Source: Mycolicibacterium brumae
GTDB taxonomy: Bacteria; Actinomycetota; Actinomycetes; Mycobacteriales; Mycobacteriaceae
Assembly (NCBI RefSeq): GCF_025215495.1
Contig: NZ_CP104302.1
Span: 558,001 to 622,000, forward strand
Length of the DNA stretch: 64,000 nucleotides
Reading direction: 5' to 3'
The notes beneath the pieces were generated by a model. The model saw nothing but the letters and a program-made list of their open reading frames with translations. It was not told the origin of the DNA and ran no database searches. Shown in pieces: positions 29,011 to 37,667 of the stretch. The translations under genes and the position numbers were made by a program. The first letter of the stretch is position 1, and every line of letters begins with the position of its first letter.

Positions 29011-30587
29011 CGGGGACTCCCGGTCTTGGGGGCCGGTCGTTCGGTGCCGACCAACTCCGGGCGGTTGCCGCCGAAGCCGGGGATCAGCGACCCGCCCTCG
29101 AAGCTGGCGATGGTCTGCGCCAGCCCCGGGATCAGCAGCGCGGTGATCGCGGTGAACCCTACCCACAGGTCGGTGTAGACCAGCACGCCGAGGGCGCCGC
29201 CGAGCACCCACGCCAGCTGCAGCAGCGACTCCGAGCGCCCGAACGCCGACGCCCGCGAGCGCTCCGGCAGGTCGTCCTGCAGCGCGGCGTCCAGCGACGA
29301 CTTGCCGATGGCGCTGGCCGCCGAGGTCACCCCGGCGGCCACCGCGGCGGCGGCGAGGTTGCCGACGATGGCGGCGATCAGCCCGACGGCCGTCACCGCC
29401 ATCGTCGCGCGCACCACCAGCATCGACGGGCGGCCCAGTTTGAGCCGGGCGGCGGTGAAGTTGCCGGCGAAGTTGCCCACCCCCGCGGCCGCGCCGATCA
29501 CGCCGAGGATGGCCAGCTGCTCCCAGCTGCTGGCGTCGTGCGATTTGGCGACGAACGCCGGGTAGAGGAACAGGAAGCCGACCATCATTTTGATCGTGCA
29601 GTTGCCCCAGATCGAGGTCATGATGTTGCGGCCGAGCTGCTGACGCGGCTGTTCGACGGGCCCGGGGTGACGGCGCGACGGGGCCGACTGGTCGTGATAG
29701 CTCAGGGTGGTCGGCACCTCGCCTGCGGTCTGCTCCACCCAGCTCGGAATCTTCATCGACAGCGCGGCGCCGGCCAGGGACACCGCCACCACGACGAACA
29801 GCGCCCCGGGCATGTCGAACAGCGTGTTGCAGAGGTACTCGATGCCGGCCGCGATGCCGCCGCCGATGATGGTTCCGCCGATCAGGCCGAACATCATCAG
29901 CCGCGAATTCACCCGCACCAGGTCGATGGTCGGCGGCATCACCCGCGGCGTGACCGCGCTGCGCAGCACCGAGAACGATTTGCTCAGCACCATCATGCCG
30001 AGCGCGGCGGGGTACAACACCCACGGCGGGAAGCTGCCGGTGGCGCCGTCGTAATTGAGGATCAGCACCAGCGCCAGGCCGGTGCGCAGCACGAACGACA
30101 TCGCCAGGGCCACCCGCCGGCCGTGTTGCAGCTTGTCCAGCGCGGGCCCGATCACCGGCGCGATCACCGCGAACGGCGCGATGGTGATCAGCAGGTACAG
30201 CGCCACCCGGCTCTTGGACTCCCCGGTCGCGGCGGCGAAGAACAGCGTGTTGGCCAGCGCGACGGCCATCGCGGCGTCGACGGCGAAGTTCGCGACGACC
30301 GGCCAGGTCAGCGCGGTCATACCGGACTTGTCGGCGCCGTCGGCGGTGGCCGCGCGGTGCACCAGGCCGTACATCCGGGTGCCCATCTCGCGGCTGCGCA
30401 TGGCGGCCGCGCGGGTCACGGTGATCCGGTACGCCCCGTCCATCCGCTGATCGGGATCGGTGGGCTCGTCGGGGTGACGGCTGTCCCAGTCCTCGTCCAG
30501 CGGTGGCAGGTAGCGATTGGAACTCGGGCCGGTGTAGGCCACCCCGGGACGACGGTGTCCCGGCGGGTCGGTGGGATAGTTCGCCAT
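29007..30587 (-). CDS. MFS transporter (Rv0876c-like)
   Basis: A 526-residue protein with a ~90-residue hydrophilic, Pro/Asp-rich N-terminus (PTDPPGHRRPGVAYTGPSSNRYLPP), then about twelve membrane helices. An NFAVDAAMAVALANTLFF first helix and GPALDKLQHGRRVAL, an MFS loop 2-3-type signature (D-x3-GRR), are visible, with a long cytoplasmic loop in the middle (PSRRHPGPVEQPRQQLGRN). The substrate is unknown. The ATG at 30587 is chosen because MANYPTDPPG is a typical start; the frame is open upstream. It is divergent from the DUF3027 gene across 180 bases. This MFS-DUF2771/DUF3027 set is conserved in mycobacteria. Confidence 0.88.
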   Translation of the reverse strand: MANYPTDPPGHRRPGVAYTGPSSNRYLPPLDEDWDSRHPDEPTDPDQRMDGAYRITVTRAAAMRSREMGTRMYGLVHRAATADGADKSGMTALTWPVVANFAVDAAMAVALANTLFFAAATGESKSRVALYLLITIAPFAVIAPVIGPALDKLQHGRRVALAMSFVLRTGLALVLILNYDGATGSFPPWVLYPAALGMMVLSKSFSVLRSAVTPRVMPPTIDLVRVNSRLMMFGLIGGTIIGGGIAAGIEYLCNTLFDMPGALFVVVAVSLAGAALSMKIPSWVEQTAGEVPTTLSYHDQSAPSRRHPGPVEQPRQQLGRNIMTSIWGNCTIKMMVGFLFLYPAFVAKSHDASSWEQLAILGVIGAAAGVGNFAGNFTAARLKLGRPSMLVVRATMAVTAVGLIAAIVGNLAAAAVAAGVTSAASAIGKSSLDAALQDDLPERSRASAFGRSESLLQLAWVLGGALGVLVYTDLWVGFTAITALLIPGLAQTIASFEGGSLIPGFGGNRPELVGTERPAPKTGSPR

Positions 30588-30767
30588 TCCCGGATGCTCG
30601 TCGCGGCGACCGGACCCGGGGCCGTTCCCCGGTTGCCGTCGCTGCTTATTGGACACAGTGAGATTGTTCCCTATCCGGGCGACAGCTATGCGCACCGTCT
30701 GCCGGTGTCGGCAAAGCCACCGGCGGTGTGGCTTATCGGGGCAGGTGTCGGGCAAGATAGAGGCGCT

Positions 30768-31805
30768 ATGAACAGCCCCAGTGACGCACCCGAGTTCGCC
30801 CCGGACGAGACCACGCCCGACGTCGAGGTCGCCGCGCCTGAAATCGAGGACGCGTGCATCCTCGCGACGGAGGCCGACGAGACCGCGGCCGACGTTCCCG
30901 AGGTCGTCACCACCGAGGCCATCGAGGTCGAGGACGTGACCGAGGCCGTCATCGACGCTGAGCCCGTTGTCGACGACGTTGTTGGTGAAGAACCCGTCGT
31001 CGATGAAGCCGTCGACGAAGAACCGGCCGTCGAGCCGGAACCGGAACCCGAGCCGGACCCCGCGCTGCTGGCGGCCCTGGCCGAGCTACTGCTCGGCGCG
31101 GCCGAGCAGGCCCGCGACGCGGTCACCGAGCACAGCGGCGACACCGTCGGCGACTACCTGGGCGCCGAACTGGAAGACCCGACCGCGGCCACCCACCGAT
31201 TCCTGGCGCAGGTGCCCGGTTACGGCGGCTGGCAGTGGGCCGTCGTGGTGGCCGGTTACCCCGGCGCCCAGCACGTCACCGTCAGTGAAGTGGTGCTGGT
31301 GCCCGGGCCCGACGCGCTGCTGGCCCCGGACTGGCTGCCGTGGGATCAGCGGGTGCGCCCCGGAGACCTGGGCCCCGGCGATCTGCTCGCCCCGCCCGCC
31401 GACGACACGCGGCTGGTCCCCGGCTACACGCTGTCCGGCGATCCGGCGGTCGATGAGACCGCGCCCGAATTCGGGTTCGGCCGCAAGCAGGTGCTCTCGC
31501 CGTGGGGTCGTGCCGACGCCGCCGAGCGCTGGCACGACGGCGACTACGGTCCCAATAGCGCGATGGCGCGATCCACCAAGCGCGCCTGCCGGGATTGCGG
31601 CTATCTGGTCCCGCTGTCCGGCGAGCTGGGCACCCTCTTCGGGGTGTGCGCCAACGAATTCGCGGCCGACGGGCACGTGGTGGACTTCGGTTACGGCTGC
31701 GGCGCGCACTCCGACACTCCGCCGGCGCCCGGCAACGGCTCCCCGCTGTTCGACCCGTTCGACGACGGTGTGCTCGACGTCAGCGAGAACCCGACCAGCG
31801 TCTAG
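30768..31805 (+). CDS. DUF3027 protein with acidic N-terminus and Zn-ribbon-like motif
   Basis: A 345-residue protein. Residues 1-105 are an extremely acidic, repetitive tail (EEPVVDE, VEPEPEPEPDP). Residues 110-270 are the DUF3027 core with FLAQVPGYGGWQWAVVVAGYPGAQHVTVSEVVLVPGPDALLAPDWLPWDQR. The C-terminal CRDCGY, FGVCANEF and GYGCGAHS provide four cysteines and a histidine for a zinc-binding site. Soluble, function unknown. It corresponds to Rv0877, divergent from the MFS gene as in M. tuberculosis. The repeat array begins 134 bases after its stop. Confidence 0.87.
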   Translation: MNSPSDAPEFAPDETTPDVEVAAPEIEDACILATEADETAADVPEVVTTEAIEVEDVTEAVIDAEPVVDDVVGEEPVVDEAVDEEPAVEPEPEPEPDPALLAALAELLLGAAEQARDAVTEHSGDTVGDYLGAELEDPTAATHRFLAQVPGYGGWQWAVVVAGYPGAQHVTVSEVVLVPGPDALLAPDWLPWDQRVRPGDLGPGDLLAPPADDTRLVPGYTLSGDPAVDETAPEFGFGRKQVLSPWGRADAAERWHDGDYGPNSAMARSTKRACRDCGYLVPLSGELGTLFGVCANEFAADGHVVDFGYGCGAHSDTPPAPGNGSPLFDPFDDGVLDVSENPTSV

Positions 31806-31938
31806 AAAGATTGCTGGTGGCGGCGGTGTTGCGGATGGGGTTCCGCGCCGGCGAGCATGCGCCAGCCGTTTTGGGTGCGGTGTGCCCGCAGGGGTCGTTC
31901 CCGGCGCGAGTGTGCAACTGCGGTCGTCTCCTGACCGC

Positions 31939-32160
31939 GAGTGGCCAACGGCGGCACGTTTTCCTTCTCGAGCGGCCAACGACGGCACGTTTTCCATAGC
32001 GAGCGGCCAACGACGGCACGAGCGGCCGACCAGGAACACAACGGCCCAGGACTGCCCCGCGCGAGGCGTACGCCACGGAGCCCTCGTGCGCTAACCGGCC
32101 GCTCAAGGCGTTCTGCGTGCGCTAACAGGCCACTCGCGAACCTGCGTGCACGGCGGTCGT
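31939..32160. repeat. 31-bp repeats and right arm of a 144-bp inverted repeat
   Basis: GAGYGGCCAACG units begin at 31939, 31970, 32001 and (shortened) 32020, each followed by GGCACGTTTTCC. A second pair of 31-base units begins with GCTAAC at 32090 and 32121. Bases 31977-32120 form the right arm matching 28284-28427 in inverse orientation. The gap 31806-32213 lies between convergent genes and contains no supported gene. Confidence 0.85.
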
Positions 32161-32213
32161 CTTTCGCGGCCGCAAACGTGCCTGCGTGGCATAGGCGAGT
32201 CCTTCGCCCGCGT

Positions 32214-32492
32214 TTAAAGACTCCCGGTGGCGCCCAGCGCCAGCAGCGCCACCCACGCCCCGCCGGTCCCGACGGCCAGACCAGGCGCCACCCAGCGCAA
32301 CACCGGGGTGTGCCGCCAGCTCCACACCGTCGGCGCCAGACCGCCGGCGGCCACCAGGTTCAGCCCGACCGCCAGGATCGGATGCACGCGCACCAGGCCG
32401 GTGCTGAGCACCACCACGGCGATCGCGGTGACGACGGCGACGAACGCGGTCAACGTCAGGCCCGTGCCCCAGGGCGTCGGCTCCCGCGTCAT
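32214..32492 (-). CDS. Small membrane protein (DUF2537-like, Rv0879c position)
   Basis: A 92-residue protein with three membrane helices: GLTLTAFVAVVTAIAVVVLSTGL, ILAVGLNLVAAGGLAPTVW and WVAPGLAVGTGGAWVALLALG. The N-terminus TREPTPWGTGL and the central WSWRHTPVLRWV are characteristic of the actinobacterial family that I recall as DUF2537. Its ATG overlaps the stop of the upstream methyltransferase gene by 4 bases, so both are translated from one message. Function unknown. Confidence 0.78.
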   Translation of the reverse strand: MTREPTPWGTGLTLTAFVAVVTAIAVVVLSTGLVRVHPILAVGLNLVAAGGLAPTVWSWRHTPVLRWVAPGLAVGTGGAWVALLALGATGSL

Positions 32493-33334
32493 GACCCGAC
32501 CCTAACCCGCTCGTAGAACGCCAAGGCGGCAGCGGTTGCGACGTTGAGCGAGTCGGTGCCGCGGGCCATCGGGATGCGGACGCGCAGGTCAGCGGCGCGC
32601 AGCACGGTCTCGGTCAGACCCGGACCCTCGGCGCCGACGAGGATGGCCACCTTCGCGTCGTCGGGCATGGCCTCGCTCAGCGGCACGGACCCTTCGCCCG
32701 GCGTCATCGCCAGCAGGGTGAAGCCGCCGTCGCGCAGCAGGCGCAGGCCCTGCGGCCACTGCGGCAGCCGGGCGAACGGCACGAGTAGCACATGCCCCAT
32801 CGAGACCCGCACCGCGCGGCGGTACAGCGGATCCGCGCACCCGGGCCCGAACAGCACCGCGTCGACGTCCAGTCCGGCGGCGTTGCGGAAGATCGACCCG
32901 AGGTTCTCGTGGTCGTTGACGCCTTCGAGCACCGCGACGGTGCGGGACTGCGCCAGCAACGCGGTGGCGTCCAGTTCCTCGGGACGACGGGCGGCGGCCA
33001 GCACCCCGCGATTGAGGTGGAAGCCGACGACCTGCGCCATCAGGTCGGCGCTGACCCGGTAAAAGGGCAGGCCGGGATGCCCGGCGAGATCGTGTGCCAA
33101 TTCCACGCGACGGCGTTCCACCCCCAGCAGCGCGTGCGGGGTGAACCGGGAGGCCAGCATCCGCTGCGCCACCAGCACACCCTCGGCGATCACCAAGCCC
33201 TTGCCGCTGGGCAGGTCCGGGCGACGGTCGACGCTATTGAGGTCGCGGAAGTCGTCCAGCCGCGGGTCGGCCGGGTCATCGATGTCGATCACCAATCCGG
33301 TACCGACGGTTTCAGGCTGGGGCGGGCAGGGCAC
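32489..33334 (-). CDS. TrmH/SpoU-family RNA 2'-O-methyltransferase
   Basis: A 281-residue protein. The N-terminal substrate-binding part (residues 1-120) ends in VVGFHLNRGVLAAARRP. The C-terminal SPOUT knot has the three SpoU motifs: VNDHENLGSIFRNAAG, VAILVGAEGPGLTE and IPMARGTDSLNVATAAALAFYE. It methylates ribose in rRNA or tRNA; the target cannot be told. It resembles Rv0881. It starts at a GTG and is divergent from the small DUF2530-type gene 37 bases away. Confidence 0.88.
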   Translation of the reverse strand: MPCPPQPETVGTGLVIDIDDPADPRLDDFRDLNSVDRRPDLPSGKGLVIAEGVLVAQRMLASRFTPHALLGVERRRVELAHDLAGHPGLPFYRVSADLMAQVVGFHLNRGVLAAARRPEELDATALLAQSRTVAVLEGVNDHENLGSIFRNAAGLDVDAVLFGPGCADPLYRRAVRVSMGHVLLVPFARLPQWPQGLRLLRDGGFTLLAMTPGEGSVPLSEAMPDDAKVAILVGAEGPGLTETVLRAADLRVRIPMARGTDSLNVATAAALAFYERVRVGS

Positions 33335-33370
33335 TCGGACAACCTATGCGATCGGCTATCTTGAACCTCG

Positions 33371-33631
33371 ATGCCCGAGCCCAAGACTCCCGTGCAGGCC
33401 CCCGCGCTGCCCAAGTCGCTGCTGGATCCGATGCCGATGATCGCCGTCGGCGCGTTGATCTGGCTGGCGGTGGCCATCGCGGCCTTCACTGTCCCGAGTC
33501 TGCAGACCTGGCGGCCGATCGCCGTCGCCGGGCTGGGCGTCGGCGCGTTCGGACTGTTCCTGTTCACCTGGCAGCGCAGCGCCGCCCGGCGCGGCTCGAA
33601 GGGCGCCCAGGACGTGCTGCGCGATATGTAG
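33371..33631 (+). CDS. Small two-helix membrane protein (DUF2530-like)
   Basis: An 86-residue protein: a short proline-rich N-terminus, helix PMIAVGALIWLAVAIAAFTV, helix PIAVAGLGVGAFGLFLFTW and a basic tail QRSAARRGSKGAQDVLRDM. The WQRSAARRGSKGAQ ending is the hallmark I associate with DUF2530 (Rv0882-like). Function unknown. It lies 37 bases from the divergent methyltransferase, as in M. tuberculosis Rv0881-Rv0882 where the orientation may differ. Confidence 0.78.
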   Translation: MPEPKTPVQAPALPKSLLDPMPMIAVGALIWLAVAIAAFTVPSLQTWRPIAVAGLGVGAFGLFLFTWQRSAARRGSKGAQDVLRDM

Positions 33632-33691
33632 ACCCTGCGCCGTCCAACCACGGTGCGGCCGTTGTTATCCCTGAAGAATCGGAGTGAACCC

Positions 33692-34147
33692 ATGGCAGCT
33701 GAACTTCTGCAGGCCCAGATCGACATCGCCGCCCCGCCGGCCAAGGTGTGGGAGCTGATCAGCGACCTCAGCCGGATGCCCGAGTGGAGCCCGCAGTGCC
33801 GGAAGATGAAGGCCCTCGGCGCGCTCAAGCCCGGCACCAAGACCCTCAACCTCAACCGCCGCGGGATGCTCTTCTGGCCCACCACCTGCACCATCACCGA
33901 TGTGGTGCCGCAATCGAAGCTGGCTTTCAAAGTCGACGCCAACGGCAGCATCTGGAGCTACGAGCTGGAGCCGACGGTGGACGGCACCCGCGTCGTCGAG
34001 TCCCGTCGCGCCCCCAACGGCGTCAGCAAGGTGTCCGTCGTGCTGACCAAGAACATGCTGGGTGGCGTCGACACCTTCGAGCAGGAGCTCGTCGAGGGCA
34101 TGAACACCTCGCTGGCCCGCATCAAGGCGGCCGCCGAGGGGAGCTGA
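33692..34147 (+). CDS. SRPBCC family protein
   Basis: A 151-residue START-like protein: AELLQAQIDIAAPPAKVWELISDLSRMPEWSPQCRKMKALG, then TTCTITDVVPQSKLAFKVDANGSIWSYELEP and a long C-terminal helix (FEQELVEGMNTSLARIKAAAEG). It is likely to bind a hydrophobic ligand; it resembles but is distinct from the SRPBCC proteins at 9278 and 60564. CGGAGTG before the ATG is a fair ribosome-binding site. The last codons and the stop are the beginning of a 64/63-bp tandem duplication. Confidence 0.83.
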   Translation: MAAELLQAQIDIAAPPAKVWELISDLSRMPEWSPQCRKMKALGALKPGTKTLNLNRRGMLFWPTTCTITDVVPQSKLAFKVDANGSIWSYELEPTVDGTRVVESRRAPNGVSKVSVVLTKNMLGGVDTFEQELVEGMNTSLARIKAAAEGS

Positions 34148-34268
34148 GTGTCCAGCGAGCTTGCGAGCTGACGCGAAGAGGCCCCGAGTAGACAACGCCG
34201 AGGGGAGCTGAGTGTCAGCGAGCTTGCGAGCTGACGCGAAGAGGCCCCGAGTAGACAACGCCGAGGGG
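34135..34268. repeat. Tandem duplication spanning the SRPBCC stop codon
   Basis: Units 34135-34198 and 34199-34261 are identical except for one extra C in the first, and a third copy begins (CGAGGGG) at 34262. Each contains GGGAGCTGA (the gene's stop), the near-palindrome AGCGAGCTTGCGAGCTGA and GCGAAGAGGCCCCGAG. It lies between convergent genes. Confidence 0.9.
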
Positions 34269-34273
34269 AAAGC

Positions 34274-35152
34274 CTAGCGGCCGGAGCCGGAGCGAACGCC
34301 CAGCAACACGTCTTCCCAGCCGGGAACCGTGGGGTGGGCGGCGCGCCGACGCGGCTTGGGGGAGTCCTCGTCGGCCGGGGTGTCCGCAGTCGATGCAGCC
34401 GGAGCAGTTGAAGCAGCCGGCGCTGACGGTGCGGGAGCGGCCGGCGCCTCGTCGACCAGCATTTCCTGACGCGCGGCCGGAACGACGGGAGCGGCGGGCT
34501 CCTTCGCGCGGCGCGGCCCGAAGTCCAGCTGCGCAACCGCGGCGACCGGGCGCAGCGGCCGCTCGAACGACGGGTTGATCAGCGCGTTCGCGGCGTCGTC
34601 GGCGGCCGAGACGGTCCCGCCGTGCGAGCCCGGTGTGTACAGGAAGTGCGCGACGTTCTCCGAGCGGCCGGCCTGCCAGGACAGCTGCACCGTCCACCGG
34701 CCGTCCTCGTTGCGCCAGGCGTCCCAGGACACCTGCTCGGGGTTCAGGCCGCGGTTGACCAGGGTTCCGGTGACGGTCTCCAGCAGGGTCAGCACCGACG
34801 GCCCGTCGGGCAGGATCGGGTGCGCGGCGGTGGCCAGTTCGGCGGCGCGGGAACGTTCCAGCAGCACCGGGTCGGCGAACCGCTGGATGCGGTCGATGTC
34901 GCCGCCGCAGGACGCGGCCAGCTGCTCCACCGAGGCCCCCGCGCGGATGCGGGCCTGGATGTCGCGCGGGCGCAGCCGGGTGCTCGACTCGATGTCGATC
35001 TCGGTCTGGCCGGCGGCGGCCTGATCGCCGCGGACCGCCGCGCGCAGCTTGTCGTTCACCGGCAGCCGGAACTTGTCGGCGGGACCGGCGCCCGAGGCGG
35101 TCTCACAGATGATGTGCCGGCCGTCGAGCCCGACGACCTTCAGATCCCGCAT
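34274..35152 (-). CDS. sepH: Septation protein SepH (DUF3071)
   Basis: A 292-residue protein. The N-terminal ~170 residues are the DUF3071 domain beginning MRDLKVVGLDGRHIICE, with a helix-turn-helix-like segment RLRPRDIQARIRAGASVEQLAASCGGDIDRIQRFADPVLLERSRAAELA. A Pro/Ala-rich variable linker follows, and a conserved C-terminal motif (HPTVPGWEDVLLGVRS). SepH in Streptomyces and mycobacteria stimulates FtsZ assembly at the division site. Position upstream of serC on the same strand matches Rv0883c-Rv0884c. Confidence 0.92.
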   Translation of the reverse strand: MRDLKVVGLDGRHIICETASGAGPADKFRLPVNDKLRAAVRGDQAAAGQTEIDIESSTRLRPRDIQARIRAGASVEQLAASCGGDIDRIQRFADPVLLERSRAAELATAAHPILPDGPSVLTLLETVTGTLVNRGLNPEQVSWDAWRNEDGRWTVQLSWQAGRSENVAHFLYTPGSHGGTVSAADDAANALINPSFERPLRPVAAVAQLDFGPRRAKEPAAPVVPAARQEMLVDEAPAAPAPSAPAASTAPAASTADTPADEDSPKPRRRAAHPTVPGWEDVLLGVRSGSGR

Positions 35153-35256
35153 GTCGACCTCCCCGCGAGCCCGGTGCCGAGCGCGCTTTCAGCGCACCCT
35201 ACGGGAGTAACGAAGCCGTAACGCGGTGACACGCCGCCATCAAACGCCGCGGACTG

Positions 35257-36480
<1,224 letters not shown>

Positions 36481-36507
36481 TTATTCGGCGCGTTTGAAAG
36501 CTTTTGG

Positions 36508-36530
36508 CGGTACCGATACCTGCGGTACCG
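36508..36530. promoter_or_regulatory. Double CGGTACCG palindrome upstream of the diiron oxygenase
   Basis: Two self-complementary CGGTACCG boxes at 36508-36515 and 36523-36530 with a 7-base spacer (ATACCTG) form an 8-7-8 inverted repeat. It is 48 bases upstream of the diiron gene's ATG and 139 bases from serC. This is the geometry of a dimeric repressor operator. The protein that binds is unknown. Confidence 0.55.
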
Positions 36531-36578
36531 TCGTTAAACCCCGAAGCACCCGAAGACCCCTCACAGGAGGTTCGCAGG

Positions 36579-37661
36579 ATGGCACGCGTCAAGCAGCCGC
36601 GCACGAAGATCATGCGCCGCTGGCGTAGCAATATGGAGGTCCGCCAGGACAAGGCGTACACCGAACGACTGCAGACCCTGTCCGAAGGCTCGGTGCGGCG
36701 TAACTTCAGCCCGTACGTCGACATCGATTGGGACGACCCCGCGTTCGAGGTCATCCCGAACGATCCGCGCTGGGTGCTGACCAACAGCGATCCCATCGGC
36801 CGGCATCCCTGGTACCGCGCGCAGCCGCTGGAGAAGCAGATCGAGATCGGCATGTGGCGTCAGGCCAACGTCGCCAAGGTCGGCCTGCACTTCGAGTCGA
36901 TCCTGATGCGCGGCATGCTCGGCTACGTCTTCTGGAACCCGAACGGTTCCCCGGAGTACCGGTACTGCCTGCACGAAACCATCGAAGAGGGCAACCACAC
37001 CCTGATGTTCCAGGAGATGGTGAACCACATCGGGATGGACGTTCCGGGTATGCCGCGGATGCTCAAGTGGGTCTCGCCGTTCGTCCCGCTGGCCGCCCAG
37101 CCGCTGCCCGGCTTGTTCTTCTTCGGCGTGCTCGCCGGTGAGGAGCCGATCGACCACCTGCAGAAGTCCATCCTGCGCGAGGGCTCCGAACTGCATCCGA
37201 TCATGGAACGGGTGATGGCGATCCACGTCGCCGAGGAGGCCCGGCACATCTCGTTCGCGCACGAATTCCTGGAGCGCCGCGTTCCGCTGATGCGCCGCGG
37301 GCCGCGGTTCGTGCTGTCGCTGTTCGTGCCGATCACCATGCGCGTGCTGTGTTCGGCGATCACCAAGCCGCCGAAAGCCTTCTGGCGGGAGTTCGACATC
37401 CCGCGCTCGGTGAAGAAGGACATCTTCTTCAAATCACCGGAAGCGCGGCAGATGCTGTCCGACGTCTTCGGCGACGTCCGGATGCTGTGCCACGACACCG
37501 GCCTGATGAACCCGCTGGCCCGGCTGGTGTGGAAGCTCTGCCGGATCAGCGGCGACGCGTCGCGCTACCGCAGCGAGCCCAACCGGGCCCATCTGCCGAT
37601 CGAGGCGCGGCCGCTGGCGCCGATGGCGACCGCCGACGCGGTCGAGTCGATCCCGGCCTAG
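36579..37661 (+). CDS. AurF-like diiron oxygenase (Rv0885-like)
   Basis: A 360-residue helical protein with two iron-ligand clusters: HETIEEGNHTLMFQEM near residue 135 and HVAEEARHISFAHEFLERR near residue 217, the ExxxH pattern of ferritin-like N-oxygenases (AurF family). A preceding Glu in GLHFESILMRG supplies another ligand. A hydrophobic stretch (PFVPLAAQPLPGLFFFGVLAG) may anchor it to membrane. The substrate is unknown; AurF-type enzymes oxidise amines or hydroxylate. It is followed 6 bases later by fprB, an NADPH-ferredoxin reductase with its own ferredoxin domain, an obvious electron donor (inference). Confidence 0.87.
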   Translation: MARVKQPRTKIMRRWRSNMEVRQDKAYTERLQTLSEGSVRRNFSPYVDIDWDDPAFEVIPNDPRWVLTNSDPIGRHPWYRAQPLEKQIEIGMWRQANVAKVGLHFESILMRGMLGYVFWNPNGSPEYRYCLHETIEEGNHTLMFQEMVNHIGMDVPGMPRMLKWVSPFVPLAAQPLPGLFFFGVLAGEEPIDHLQKSILREGSELHPIMERVMAIHVAEEARHISFAHEFLERRVPLMRRGPRFVLSLFVPITMRVLCSAITKPPKAFWREFDIPRSVKKDIFFKSPEARQMLSDVFGDVRMLCHDTGLMNPLARLVWKLCRISGDASRYRSEPNRAHLPIEARPLAPMATADAVESIPA

Positions 37662-37667
37662 GCGCAC

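Noticed and set aside
28284..32120. Composite transposon or IS bounded by the 144-bp inverted repeats
   Set aside because: No transposase lies between the arms, the three enclosed genes are conserved core genes in their usual orientation, and no target duplication was seen.
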